From positions 186,001-250,000 of the forward strand of contig CACXNA010000001.1 in the NCBI GenBank assembly GCA_902768985.1: 64,000 nt of DNA, written 5' to 3'. The translations under genes and the position numbers were made by a program. Origin of the DNA: an uncultured Bacteroidia bacterium (GTDB lineage: Bacteria; Bacteroidota; Bacteroidia; Bacteroidales; UBA932). A model generated the notes under the pieces. It saw only the letters and a program-made list of their open reading frames with translations, was not told the origin of the DNA and searched no databases. This document shows positions 24,595-33,166 of this stretch, piece by piece. Position 1 is the first letter of the stretch. Each line of letters opens with the position of its first letter.

Positions 24595-25998
24595 ATGAAA
24601 TTGATCCCCATCTACACCTGGAACAAAGGTGTTTTTGAATTCAACAAACGCAGTGGACGTCTGTCCAAGCAGCCCTGGTTCCAGGGTGTTCTGCTCATGG
24701 CCTGCGTGGTGGTGGCCATGTTGCTGGCCAACCTTCCCTTTACGAGCGGACTCTATCATGATATACTGGAGACGCACATGCAGCTGCACCTCTACAGTGC
24801 GGACGGCGATGTGAACGTGCTCTTCCCGCGCGACCTGACGGTCGAGAAGTTCATCAACGACATCCTGATGGTGATCTTCTTCTTCACCGTGGGGCTGGAA
24901 ATCCGGCGCGAAGTGGCGCACGGAGAGCTGTCCACGCCGAAGAAGGCCATGCTGCCGGTGATTGCTGCGTTCGGCGGCGTCATCGCCCCGGCACTCATCT
25001 ACACCGTCATCAACCACGGCACGATGGCCGCCAGCGGCTGGGGCATCCCGACCGCCACGGATATCGCCTTCGCCGTGTGCATTCTCTCGATGCTCGGCGA
25101 CAAGGTGCCCGTGTCGCTGAAGGTCTTCCTGACCGCCCTCGCGATCGCCGACGACCTGATTGCCATCCTGGTGGTGGCGCTCTTCTACGGCGGCTCGATC
25201 AACTTCGGGCTGCTCGCAATCGCCGTGGTGGTGATCCTGTTCACCCTGCTGCTGCGCCGCATCGGTGAGAAGCGCATGTTCCCGTATCTCTTCTGCGCCT
25301 TCATCGTGTGGGCCCTGTTCTTCTACAGCGGCATCCACGCCACGATGTCCGGCGTCGTGATGGCCTTCCTCATCCCGGCCACCTCGCGCTACAACAAGGC
25401 ACAGTACATCCACAAGCGCAACCGCTACCTGGCGATGCTGGACAAGATGGACGGCATCGACAGCGAACCTTTCCCCAACGGGCCCCAGAAGCACGCGCTG
25501 CGCCGCCTGGAGCGCATCGCGCACCGCTCCATGGATATGAGCTACCGTGTGGAGCACGCGCTCACGCCCTGGGTGAATTTCTTCATCATGCCGATCTTCG
25601 CGCTGGCGAACGCCGGCGTGCAGATCACCGACCCTTCCTTCTTCAACGTGTTCAGCTACGACGCCGCGCTGGGCAGCGTGTCGATGGGTATCTTCCTCGG
25701 CCTGCTGCTGGGCAAGCCGATCGGTATTACGCTCTTCAGCTGGCTCGCCATCAAACTCAAGGTGGGCGCGATGCCGGAGAAGGCCAACTGGGCGATGTTC
25801 TTCGCCGTGGCCTGCCTGGGCGGTATCGGCTTCACGATGTCCATTTTCGTGGACACGCTCTCCTTCGGCGAGCAGGCGCCCGACGTGATGATGCATCTGC
25901 GCGACGCCGGCAAAATCGCCGTCCTGATGGGCTCCATCTGCGCCGGACTGCTGGGCAGCGTGCTGATCAACGTGGTTTCGAAAATCGGCAGGAAATAA
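24595..25998 (+). CDS. nhaA: Na+/H+ antiporter NhaA
   Basis: The 467-residue inner-membrane antiporter exports sodium in exchange for protons. The family motifs are present: FFFTVGLEIRRE, GWGIPTATDIAFAV with the conserved Asp, and the ion-binding pair in LAIADDLIAILVV. It is longer than the E. coli protein (388) because of an N-terminal extension of about 25 residues and an inserted cytoplasmic loop (residues about 265-320, basic, starting RYNKAQYIHKRN). It is transcribed from its own promoter and followed by tRNA-Thr. Confidence 0.95.
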   Translation: MKLIPIYTWNKGVFEFNKRSGRLSKQPWFQGVLLMACVVVAMLLANLPFTSGLYHDILETHMQLHLYSADGDVNVLFPRDLTVEKFINDILMVIFFFTVGLEIRREVAHGELSTPKKAMLPVIAAFGGVIAPALIYTVINHGTMAASGWGIPTATDIAFAVCILSMLGDKVPVSLKVFLTALAIADDLIAILVVALFYGGSINFGLLAIAVVVILFTLLLRRIGEKRMFPYLFCAFIVWALFFYSGIHATMSGVVMAFLIPATSRYNKAQYIHKRNRYLAMLDKMDGIDSEPFPNGPQKHALRRLERIAHRSMDMSYRVEHALTPWVNFFIMPIFALANAGVQITDPSFFNVFSYDAALGSVSMGIFLGLLLGKPIGITLFSWLAIKLKVGAMPEKANWAMFFAVACLGGIGFTMSIFVDTLSFGEQAPDVMMHLRDAGKIAVLMGSICAGLLGSVLINVVSKIGRK

Positions 25999-26031
25999 AC
26001 GGTAAGGGGTAGCAAATTTCAAAATTATTGC

Positions 26032-26039
26032 TACCTTTG
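26032..26039 (+). promoter_or_regulatory. -7 box for tRNA-Thr
   Basis: TACCTTTG ends ten bases before the tRNA 5' end, the expected position for a transcription start close to the mature 5' end. Confidence 0.65.
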
Positions 26040-26049
26040 CATTCCAATT

Positions 26050-26122
26050 GCCACTTTAGCTCAGTCGGTAGAGCAGCGCATTCGTAACGCGCAGGTCAAC
26101 AGTTCAAGTCTGTTAAGTGGCT
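26050..26122 (+). tRNA. tRNA-Thr (anticodon CGT)
   Basis: Acceptor arms GCCACTT/AAGTGGC pair perfectly, the D stem is GCTC/GAGC, and the anticodon loop TTCGTAA gives CGT. The T loop is TTCAAGT. The last anticodon-stem pair is an A-C mismatch. CCA is not encoded. Confidence 0.93.
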
Positions 26123-26130
26123 CACAAAAA

Positions 26131-26160
26131 AACGCTTGGCCATTCGCCAAGCGTTTTTTC
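26131..26160. terminator. Bidirectional terminator after tRNA-Thr
   Basis: A 10-bp stem (26131-26140 with 26146-26155) has a five-base loop and T-runs on both strands. It terminates the tRNA and the convergent outer-membrane protein gene. Confidence 0.9.
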
Positions 26161-26184
26161 TTAGTCTCAAATCCTTTTTTTCTA

Positions 26185-26880
26185 CTAGAAGTGGCGCTGG
26201 ATGCCGATGTTCAGCAGGGCTTCGCCGATGGCGTTGAGCGGGTTGAGCTGGGCGTAGAACGAACCGGTGTACTGCTTCGTGGCAGCGTCCAGCTTGCGGC
26301 TTCCGTCGTAGCCGATGGATAGGATGTCCAGGGAGGTGTAGACCAGGAAGCGGTCCGTGATGTCAAAGCTGACGACCGGGTGCAGCTGCACACCGTAGGT
26401 CAGGGAACGGGAGTTCCAGTCCAGCTGTCGGTTCTCAAGACGCGGGACCTTGCCGCCGATATAGCCGTTCAGTTCCACCCAGAGCTTCAGCTTGTCTTTT
26501 GCCAGGCGCAGAACGTTGTAGCGCATGTACGGACGGACATTCCAGGACATGTAGTCGGAGTCCAGACCGTTGCCCATCATAACGTTGCGCAGGATCCAAC
26601 GGAGGTCGGTCGGGGAGAACGAACTGTCACCCTTGTAGGTGGAGCAACTGGTGTAGACGAACTTGACACCGGCCATCAGGCGGTCGTTGAAGTAGTAGCC
26701 GACGGTCGGCTTGAGGGTGTAGTTGAACGAACTGGTACCCGTTGTAGATGTTTTGCTTGATGTGTTGGTTTCGTTGCCCCAGTCGGTGAAGAAACCAAAC
26801 TGAATTCCATAGAAGAACTGCGCCTTTGCTACGGTTGCGAGCGACAGCGCCAAGCAGAGGGTTAAGAGAATCTTTTTCAT
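26185..26880 (-). CDS. Outer-membrane beta-barrel protein
   Basis: The 231-residue protein has a signal peptide (MKKILLTLCLALSLATVAKA) and alternating hydrophobic beta strands such as LKPTVGYYFNDRLMAGVKFVY. It ends in phenylalanine (IGIQRHF), the usual signal for BAM-mediated outer-membrane insertion. It resembles the small OMP_b-brl barrels of Bacteroidota; no substrate is indicated. It lies 44 bases downstream of the exonuclease gene on the same strand, so it may be read through from dnaN, although function gives no reason for that. Confidence 0.8.
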   Translation of the reverse strand: MKKILLTLCLALSLATVAKAQFFYGIQFGFFTDWGNETNTSSKTSTTGTSSFNYTLKPTVGYYFNDRLMAGVKFVYTSCSTYKGDSSFSPTDLRWILRNVMMGNGLDSDYMSWNVRPYMRYNVLRLAKDKLKLWVELNGYIGGKVPRLENRQLDWNSRSLTYGVQLHPVVSFDITDRFLVYTSLDILSIGYDGSRKLDAATKQYTGSFYAQLNPLNAIGEALLNIGIQRHF

Positions 26881-26924
26881 GTGGTTTCTATTAGTTAGTT
26901 AGATTGGTAGTTATAGTGTGTCAG

Positions 26925-27785
26925 TCAGAATAGCTTGCCGTTCCATTTGGCGGCCAGTCGTTCTCGCTTGAACTGCTCCTCGAGCTTGGCGAACTGCGCC
27001 TTGGTGTCCAGCGTGAACGTGCCCTGCTGGATCCAGGAGAAATAGGATGGTTCGGTCTCCCAGACCATGCGGGCGGTTTTGCCTTTGTGTTTTCCGAAGT
27101 TGATGAGGACTTCTCCCTTGTCGTCCAGGATGAGGTGGCCGGAGAAGTCGACGTATTTCTTGCCGACGAAGGCGGCGAGGGCGTTTACGTCGTTCTTGAG
27201 CACCTGCTCGCGGTATTTGTCGGGCTCTTTGTAGCGGTCCAGCTGGGCCTTGAGCACCTCGTAGGTGGCCAGGGTGTCGGCCTCGGCGCTGTGCGCGTTC
27301 TCGAAATCTTCGCCGCCGCAGTAGAAGCGGTAGGCGGCGCGCAGGTTGCGCGGCTCCATGGTGTGGAAGATGTTCTGCACATCCACCATCAGCGGGCTGT
27401 GCAGGTCCACGTGCAGGTCCTTGCCGGCCAGCTTGACGCGCTCGAACTCCTCGGCCAGCATCGGCAGGTCGAACTTGGCGGAATTAAAGCCCGCCAGGTC
27501 GCTGTCCGCGACCCAGGAGGCCACTTCCTCGGCGAGTTCGAAGAAGGTCGGGCAGCCGGTGAGCATGTCGTCCGTGATGCCGTTGACCTTGGAGGCGTCC
27601 GGGTTCATCGGGCGCTGGCGGTTGCGGAGATAGTCCCAGGGCTTGATGCGCCAGGTCTTGACACGCTCCTCCCCGCCGGGGAACACCTTGACGAAACTCA
27701 GCTCGACGATGGAATCCTCGGGAATATTGAGGCCGGTGCTCTCGATGTCGAAGAAGAGCAGCGGTCGTGTCAGGTTCAGCTGCAT
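26925..27785 (-). CDS. DnaQ-like DEDDh 3'-5' exonuclease
   Basis: The 286-residue protein carries an RNase T/DnaQ exonuclease domain. Motif I is LLFFDIESTGL, motif II is LAGFNSAKFDLPML and motif III is NAHSAEADTLATYEVL (DEDDh type, acidic residues and His present). The C-terminal 80 residues contain INFGKHKGKTARMV and SYFSWIQQGTF, the DUF3820-like extension common in Bacteroidota exonucleases. It could act as a proofreading subunit or in DNA repair. It is four bases downstream of dnaN and surely cotranscribed with it, which supports a replication role. Confidence 0.88.
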   Translation of the reverse strand: MQLNLTRPLLFFDIESTGLNIPEDSIVELSFVKVFPGGEERVKTWRIKPWDYLRNRQRPMNPDASKVNGITDDMLTGCPTFFELAEEVASWVADSDLAGFNSAKFDLPMLAEEFERVKLAGKDLHVDLHSPLMVDVQNIFHTMEPRNLRAAYRFYCGGEDFENAHSAEADTLATYEVLKAQLDRYKEPDKYREQVLKNDVNALAAFVGKKYVDFSGHLILDDKGEVLINFGKHKGKTARMVWETEPSYFSWIQQGTFTLDTKAQFAKLEEQFKRERLAAKWNGKLF

Positions 27786-27789
27786 AGGC

Positions 27790-28911
27790 TTACGAAACCA
27801 TGATCGGCATCAGGATGCCGCAGATCTTCTCGCTCTCTTCCTCCTCTTCGGCCGGCACGATCAGCGCGGCGCGGCGCGGGTCGGCGAATTTCATCACCAC
27901 GGTGCCGCAGCTCATGTTAGAGAGGATCTCGATGAGGAAGGAGGACTTGAATCCGATGCTCAGCTCACCGCCGTTGTAGTCGCATTCGAGCTTCTCGTAG
28001 GCAGCCAGGGCAAAGCCCAGGTCCTGGGCCGTGATCTCGATCTGGCCGTTCTTGAGGTCGAACTTGATGTGGTTGGAGGCCTTGTTGGCGCACACCGCCA
28101 CGCGGCGGACCGTGTTGAGGAGCTGGGTGCGGTCGATCTTGAGGATGTTGGCGTTGTTCTGCGGAATGACCTTGCGGTACTCCGGGAACTTGCCGACAAT
28201 CAGGCGGCAGACCATCATCGTGCTGCCGAAGGTGAAGACCACGGTGGAGGAGTCGAAGGCGATCTTGACGTCCTCGTCGTCCTTGTCCAGGATGGACTTC
28301 AGCACGCCCGCGGGCTTCTTGTGCAGGATGAAGGAGGCCTTCTCGGGCGCCTGGAAGTCGCGGGTGGTGTAGCAGATGAGTTTATGGGAATCGGAGGCCA
28401 CGAGCGTGGTGCTCTCCGGGTCCATGTCGAAGAAGATACCGTTCATCGCGGGACGCATCTCGTCGTCCGCGGTCGCGTATATCGTGCTCCCGATGCCTTC
28501 CGCGATCACGGAAGCGGGGACGGTGGCGGTGATGGCGTCGCTGCTCGCGCCCTTGATCTCCGGGTAGTCCGCGGCCGGGAAATAGGGGAGGGAGGAATTA
28601 CCGTTGCTCCAGATGCACTCGAAGGAGCCTTCGCCGGCGGTCTTGATCGTGATGGGCTGGTCGGGCAGGGCCTTCAGCAGGTCCATCATCTGACGGGCGG
28701 GCACGGCGATGCTGCCTTCTTCGGCGATGCCGTCCACAGCCACGACGGTGCGGAGCGTGAGCTCCTGGTCGGAGGCGGTCACCTCCAGCTGTCCGTCCTT
28801 GAGGACGAAGAGGAAGTTCTCCAGGATGGGAAGGGCGGTCTTGGCGGGAATCGCCTTGGAAACATCGAGAATGCCCTTGAGCAGTCCGGCGCTAGAAACG
28901 TTGAATTCCAT
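27790..28911 (-). CDS. dnaN: DNA polymerase III subunit beta (sliding clamp)
   Basis: The 373-residue protein is the three-domain sliding clamp that holds DNA polymerase on DNA. It begins MEFNVSSAGLLKGILDVSKA and contains TLPILE-like ALPILENFLF, VPARQMMDLLKALPD and a C-terminal pocket region. Its last residues are MPIMVS, close to the usual MPM(R/K) ending. Length is normal. It is not next to dnaA, the arrangement typical outside Bacteroidota. It is the first gene of a dnaN-exonuclease unit. Confidence 0.95.
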   Translation of the reverse strand: MEFNVSSAGLLKGILDVSKAIPAKTALPILENFLFVLKDGQLEVTASDQELTLRTVVAVDGIAEEGSIAVPARQMMDLLKALPDQPITIKTAGEGSFECIWSNGNSSLPYFPAADYPEIKGASSDAITATVPASVIAEGIGSTIYATADDEMRPAMNGIFFDMDPESTTLVASDSHKLICYTTRDFQAPEKASFILHKKPAGVLKSILDKDDEDVKIAFDSSTVVFTFGSTMMVCRLIVGKFPEYRKVIPQNNANILKIDRTQLLNTVRRVAVCANKASNHIKFDLKNGQIEITAQDLGFALAAYEKLECDYNGGELSIGFKSSFLIEILSNMSCGTVVMKFADPRRAALIVPAEEEEESEKICGILMPIMVS

Positions 28912-28946
28912 ATCAGTCTTTTTAGTTATTTCAATATTCGTTCTTG

Positions 28947-28954
28947 CAAATTTA
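28947..28954 (-). promoter_or_regulatory. -7 box for dnaN
   Basis: On the minus strand TAAATTTG fits TAnnTTTG, 36 bases before the start codon. No clear -33 element. Confidence 0.5.
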
Positions 28955-29026
28955 CAAATTTATTCTTGGATTTTGGCATGTATTTTGACTTTTTACAGCC
29001 CGGACAAAATTTTAAACGACAGATAT

Positions 29027-30460
29027 ATGAAAAAAGGTTTTATCACTGTGCTCCTTTCGGTCCTGCTGAGCGGTCTGACCGCTTATGCGATCGTGAAATC
29101 CGCGGCTCCCGAGCAGGGGACCACGCAGGCGAAGACCGTCTATACGTCCGACGGACAGGCGGTCCGGACTGTCAATTTGTCACTCTCTGATTATCCCGAC
29201 TTCACCTACGCGGCGGAGAATTCCGTGGAGGCGGTCGTCTTCGTGAAGGTCACCATCAAGGCGCAACAGCAGCAGCGCCAGCAGTACCGCGACCCGCTCC
29301 TGGATTTCTTCGGTTTCGGTAACGGTTACGGCTTCGGCGGCGGCGACCGCCAGGGCAGCGGCTCCGGCGTGATCATCCGCCCGGACGGCTACATCGTCAC
29401 GAACAACCATGTCGTGTCCGGCGCCACCACCATCGAGGTCACGCTGAACAACAACAAGACCTACGAGGCCACCGTCATCGGTGCCGACCCCGTCACGGAC
29501 GTCGCCCTGATCAAGATCGACGCCACCGACCTGCCGGTCCTGCAGTTCGCCGACTCCGACAAGCTGCGCCTCGGCGAGTGGGTGCTGGCCATCGGCAGCC
29601 CGCTGGGCGAGGAGCTCCGCTCCACGATCACCGCCGGCATCGTGAGCGCCAAGGGCCGTTCGATGCCCAACACCGACGGTCAGTTCAAGATTGAGTCCTT
29701 CATCCAGACGGATGCGGCCGTGAATCCCGGCAACTCCGGCGGCGCCCTGGTCAACAAGGAGGGCGAGCTGGTGGGCATCAACACCGCCATCGTCTCCACG
29801 ACCGGTTCCTACAGCGGCTATTCTTTCGCCGTTCCTTCCAATATCGTGAAGAAGGTTGTTTCCGACCTCATCGACTTCGGTTCCGTCAAGCGTGCGATCC
29901 TGGGCATCTCCGGCATCACCGTCGACGACGCCGCGGCCAAGAAGTTCAACCTTAACGTGACCGAGGGTGCCTATGTGGCCGAGATCTCGAAGGGCGGCTC
30001 CGCCGACAAGGCGGGTGTCAAGGCGGGCGACGTGATCACCGGTATCGACAACGTCAAGATCGCCTCGATGTCCGAGCTCCAGGCCAAGGTGAACAGCTTC
30101 CACCCGGGCGACAAGGCCACGGTCAAGGTCCTGCGTGACGGCAAGGCGCTCGAATTGCCTGTCACCTTCACCGACGGCAATGTCGAGAACGGCACGGTGA
30201 CCAGCGAAGGCACGGTCGTTTTCTACGGGGCTGAGCTCAAGGCGGTCGACAACGGCGTGCTCATCGTCTCCGCCGGCAACGGCAAGCTGGCGCGCGCCGG
30301 CGCCGTGGACGGCTTCGTGATCCGCTTCGTCAACGACCAGAAGGTCAGCAAGCCGCAGGATGTCATCGACATCGCCAAGAAGAGCAAGCGCTCCATCTTC
30401 ATCGAGGGCGTCACGGCCAACGGTCGTCCCGGCTACTTCGGATTCGGTAAAGATGAATAA
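29027..30460 (+). CDS. htrA: HtrA/DegP family periplasmic serine protease
   Basis: The 477-residue protease begins at ATG 29027 with a signal/anchor segment (MKKGFITVLLSVLLSGLTAYAI). The catalytic triad is His128 (TNNHVVSG), Asp158 (TDVALIKID) and Ser237 (GNSGGALV). Two PDZ domains follow (about 300-390 and 400-477). The family degrades or refolds damaged envelope proteins. A glycine-rich, glutamine-rich loop after residue 80 (QQQQRQQYRDP, FGFGNGYGFGGGDRQGSG) matches the flexible LA-loop of DegP. It is transcribed alone and followed by a short dispersed palindrome. Confidence 0.94.
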   Translation: MKKGFITVLLSVLLSGLTAYAIVKSAAPEQGTTQAKTVYTSDGQAVRTVNLSLSDYPDFTYAAENSVEAVVFVKVTIKAQQQQRQQYRDPLLDFFGFGNGYGFGGGDRQGSGSGVIIRPDGYIVTNNHVVSGATTIEVTLNNNKTYEATVIGADPVTDVALIKIDATDLPVLQFADSDKLRLGEWVLAIGSPLGEELRSTITAGIVSAKGRSMPNTDGQFKIESFIQTDAAVNPGNSGGALVNKEGELVGINTAIVSTTGSYSGYSFAVPSNIVKKVVSDLIDFGSVKRAILGISGITVDDAAAKKFNLNVTEGAYVAEISKGGSADKAGVKAGDVITGIDNVKIASMSELQAKVNSFHPGDKATVKVLRDGKALELPVTFTDGNVENGTVTSEGTVVFYGAELKAVDNGVLIVSAGNGKLARAGAVDGFVIRFVNDQKVSKPQDVIDIAKKSKRSIFIEGVTANGRPGYFGFGKDE

Positions 30461-30463
30461 AAT

Positions 30464-30489
30464 GTCATCCTGAGCGAAGCGAAGGATCT
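30464..30489 (+). repeat. Short interspersed palindrome, GCGAAGC-hairpin type, copy 1
   Basis: A 26-base unit begins GTCATCCTGAGC and ends GAAGGATCT. The arms ATCCT/AGGAT and GC/GC flank tandem G-A mismatches around a GAA loop, so it contains GCGAAGC, a very stable mini-hairpin. A near-identical copy is at 59115-59140, inside a gene. Confidence 0.8.
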
Positions 30490-30510
30490 GTTGAAAACTT
30501 TCGGAAAAAA

Positions 30511-30541
30511 ATCCCGCGCGAGTGTGAAACTTGCGCGGGAT
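30511..30541 (+). terminator. GC-rich hairpin in front of rpoD (weak terminator or leader structure)
   Basis: A 13-bp stem (30511-30523 with 30529-30541, one G-T pair) closes a five-base loop. The A-run precedes the stem and only TGTTCC follows it, so as a plus-strand terminator it is weak. It may instead shape the rpoD leader. Confidence 0.5.
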
Positions 30542-30575
30542 TGTTCCGTATAAATGGGCAGAGATTTATAGAGAA

Positions 30576-31436
30576 ATGAGACAGTTAAAGATTACGAAGT
30601 CCATCACCAACCGCGAGAGCGCGTCCCTGGACAAGTACCTCCAGGAGATCGGCCGCGAAGAGCTGGTGTCCCCGGAAGAAGAAGTCGAACTTGCCCAGCG
30701 CATCCGCAAGGGCGACCAGGAAGCCCTGGAGAAGCTCACCCGCGCGAACCTGCGTTTCGTCGTGTCCGTGGCGAAGCAGTACCAGAACCAGGGCCTCAGC
30801 CTGCCTGACCTGATCAACGAGGGCAACCTCGGCCTGATCAAGGCCGCCGAGAAGTTCGACGAGACCCGCGGCTTCAAGTTCATCTCCTACGCCGTGTGGT
30901 GGATCCGTCAGTCCATCCTGCAGGCCCTCGCGGAGCAGAGCCGCATCGTGCGCCTGCCGCTGAACCAGGTGGGCTCCCTGAACAAGATCAACAAGGCCCT
31001 CGGCAAGTTCGAGCAGGAGAACGAGCGCCAGCCGTCCACCGACGAGCTCGCCGACATGATCGATATCCCGAAAGACAAGATCGCCGATACGCTCCGCGTG
31101 TCCGGCCGCCACGTCAGCGTGGACGCCCCCTTCGTGGAGGGCGAGGACAACAGCCTGCTGGACGTGCTGCCCAACGACGACTCCCCGAGTGCCGACAAGG
31201 GCCTCACCAACGAGTCGCTGAGCACCGAGATCGAGCGCGCGCTGCAGATCCTCACGCCGCGCGAGCGCGAGATCATCAAGTCCTTCTTCGGCATCGGCTG
31301 CCAGGAGATGACCCTCGAGGAGATCGGCGAGCGCCTGGACCTCACCCGTGAGCGCGTCCGCCAGATCAAGGAGAAGGCCATCCGCAAGCTCAAGAAGCCG
31401 TCCGCCAGCAAACTCCTCAAGACCTACCTCGGCTAA
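30576..31436 (+). CDS. rpoD: RNA polymerase primary sigma factor (sigma-70 RpoD/SigA)
   Basis: The 286-residue protein starts at ATG 30576 ([20 protein letters not shown]), the usual beginning for Bacteroidota primary sigma factors; an upstream in-frame start at 30531 is unlikely. Region 1.2 is followed by region 2 ([43 protein letters not shown]), region 3 and region 4 ([35 protein letters not shown]). Region 1.1 is absent, as normal for this phylum. It directs transcription from the TTTG/TAnnTTTG promoters seen throughout this window. Its stop overlaps the argS start by one base. Confidence 0.95.
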   Translation: MRQLKITKSITNRESASLDKYLQEIGREELVSPEEEVELAQRIRKGDQEALEKLTRANLRFVVSVAKQYQNQGLSLPDLINEGNLGLIKAAEKFDETRGFKFISYAVWWIRQSILQALAEQSRIVRLPLNQVGSLNKINKALGKFEQENERQPSTDELADMIDIPKDKIADTLRVSGRHVSVDAPFVEGEDNSLLDVLPNDDSPSADKGLTNESLSTEIERALQILTPREREIIKSFFGIGCQEMTLEEIGERLDLTRERVRQIKEKAIRKLKKPSASKLLKTYLG

Positions 31437-33166
31437 TGACTCCGGAGCAGTTCCTCGCTGCGAAGGCCTCAGAGGCCGTCAAAGCGCTGTATGGCGCGGA
31501 CGTCGAGGCGTCCGCCATGCAGGTTGCGGTGACCCGCAAAGAATTCGAAGGCGATTTCACGCTGGTCGTGTTCCCGCTGCTGCGCACCTCGCGCAAGAGC
31601 CCGGACGCCACGGGCGTGGAGATCGGCGACTGGCTGGTCGCCAATTGCCCAGAGGTCGCCGCCTACAATTCCGTCAAGGGCTTCCTGAACCTGAGCCTGT
31701 CCAACCTCTACTGGCGCGAGGCCCTCGCGGCCATCGTGGAGGATGACAACTACGGCCAGCTGCCCGCCACGGGCCGCCGCGTGATGGTCGAGTTCTCCTC
31801 GCCCAACACCAACAAGCCCCTGCACCTGGGCCACATCCGCAACAACCTCCTCGGCGCGTCCGTTTCCGACCTGCTCAAGGCCGCGGGCGACGAGGTGATC
31901 AAGGCCACGCTCGTGAACGACCGCGGCGTGCATATCTGCAAGTCCATGTACGCCTGGCAGCAGCGCTTCGACGGCGCCACGCCGGAGAGCACGGGCAAGA
32001 AGGGCGACCACCTCGTGGGCGACTGCTACGTGGAGTTCGCCAAGATGGAGAAGGAAGACCCGTCCGTGATGGACAAGGTCCACGAGATGCTCGTGAAATG
32101 GGAGGAGGGCGACCCTGCCGTCCGCCAGCTCTGGGAGATGATGAACAGCTGGGTGTTCGCCGGCTTCGAGCAGACCTACAAGGCCCTCGGCATCACCTTC
32201 GACCGCACTTATTATGAGCATGAGACCTACCTGCTCGGCAAGGAGCTGGTGCAGCGCGGCCTCGACATGGGCGTGTTCGTGAAGGATCCCGACGGTTCCG
32301 TGTGGTGCGACCTCACCGCCGACGGCCTGGACCGCAAGCTCCTGCTCCGTTCCGACGGTACGTCGGTCTACATCACGCAGGACCTCGGCACCGCCGAGCG
32401 CCGTTTCAGCGAATTCAAGCTCGACTCCCACATCTACGTGGTGGGCGACGAGCAGAACTACCATTTCCAGGTCCTCAAGCTCATCCTCAAGAAGCTGGGC
32501 TTCGACTGGGCCGACCAGATCTTCCACCTGTCCTACGGCATGGTGGAGCTCCCGGAGGGCAAGATGAAGTCCCGCGAGGGCACGGTGGTGGACGCCGACG
32601 ACCTCATCGAGAAGATGTACGAGGAGGCGAAGGCCACCTCCGAGGAGAGCGGCAAGCTCGACGGCATCGCCGACGAGGAGAAGGAGCGCCTGTACCGCAT
32701 GATTGGCCTGGGCGCGCTCAAGTACTTCATCCTCAAGGTGGATCCCAAGAAGAAGATGCTCTTCAACCCGAAGGAGTCCATCGACTTCAACGGCAACACC
32801 GGCCCCTTCATCCAGTACACTCACGCGCGTATCTGCTCGATCCTGCGCAAGGCGGAGGAGCAGAACCTGACGGCTTCGCTCAACCCGGCGGTGGAGCTGA
32901 GCCCGAAGGAGGTGCGTCTCGTCAAGATCCTGGGCGCCTATCCGCAGAAGGTGGCCGAGGCGGCCGCGGCGTTCTCGCCCGCGCTCATCGCCAACTACTG
33001 CTATGAGCTCGCCAAGGAGTTTAATCAGTACTACCACGACACGCCGATCCTCAAGGAGCCGGACCAGGAGGTCCTGAAGATGCGTCTGGAGCTGATCTCC
33101 ACGCTCGCCGGCGTCCTGCGGCGCGGCATGAAGATCCTGGGCATTGACTTACCGGACAGAATGTAA
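31436..33166 (+). CDS. argS: Arginine--tRNA ligase
   Basis: The 576-residue class I aminoacyl-tRNA synthetase charges tRNA-Arg. An N-terminal additional domain leads into FSSPNTNKPLHLGHIRNN, where HLGH (His130-His133) is the HIGH signature. The KMSK loop is replaced by KMKSREG, which is common for ArgRS. The C-terminal anticodon-binding DALR domain (NTGPFIQYTHARICSILR and after) is complete. The start ATG shares one base with the rpoD stop (TAATG), so translation is probably coupled. The 3' end overlaps the presumed TTG start of ygiQ by 23 bases. Confidence 0.95.
   Translation: MTPEQFLAAKASEAVKALYGADVEASAMQVAVTRKEFEGDFTLVVFPLLRTSRKSPDATGVEIGDWLVANCPEVAAYNSVKGFLNLSLSNLYWREALAAIVEDDNYGQLPATGRRVMVEFSSPNTNKPLHLGHIRNNLLGASVSDLLKAAGDEVIKATLVNDRGVHICKSMYAWQQRFDGATPESTGKKGDHLVGDCYVEFAKMEKEDPSVMDKVHEMLVKWEEGDPAVRQLWEMMNSWVFAGFEQTYKALGITFDRTYYEHETYLLGKELVQRGLDMGVFVKDPDGSVWCDLTADGLDRKLLLRSDGTSVYITQDLGTAERRFSEFKLDSHIYVVGDEQNYHFQVLKLILKKLGFDWADQIFHLSYGMVELPEGKMKSREGTVVDADDLIEKMYEEAKATSEESGKLDGIADEEKERLYRMIGLGALKYFILKVDPKKKMLFNPKESIDFNGNTGPFIQYTHARICSILRKAEEQNLTASLNPAVELSPKEVRLVKILGAYPQKVAEAAAAFSPALIANYCYELAKEFNQYYHDTPILKEPDQEVLKMRLELISTLAGVLRRGMKILGIDLPDRM

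Noticed and set aside
26050-26122. tRNA-Thr, tRNA-Ser or tmRNA as an integration site of a mobile island
   Set aside because: No integrase and no duplicated tRNA 3' ends are visible; flanking genes are ordinary chromosomal genes.
30511-30541. A riboswitch in front of rpoD
   Set aside because: It is a single simple hairpin with no conserved ligand-binding features. A terminator or leader stem is enough.
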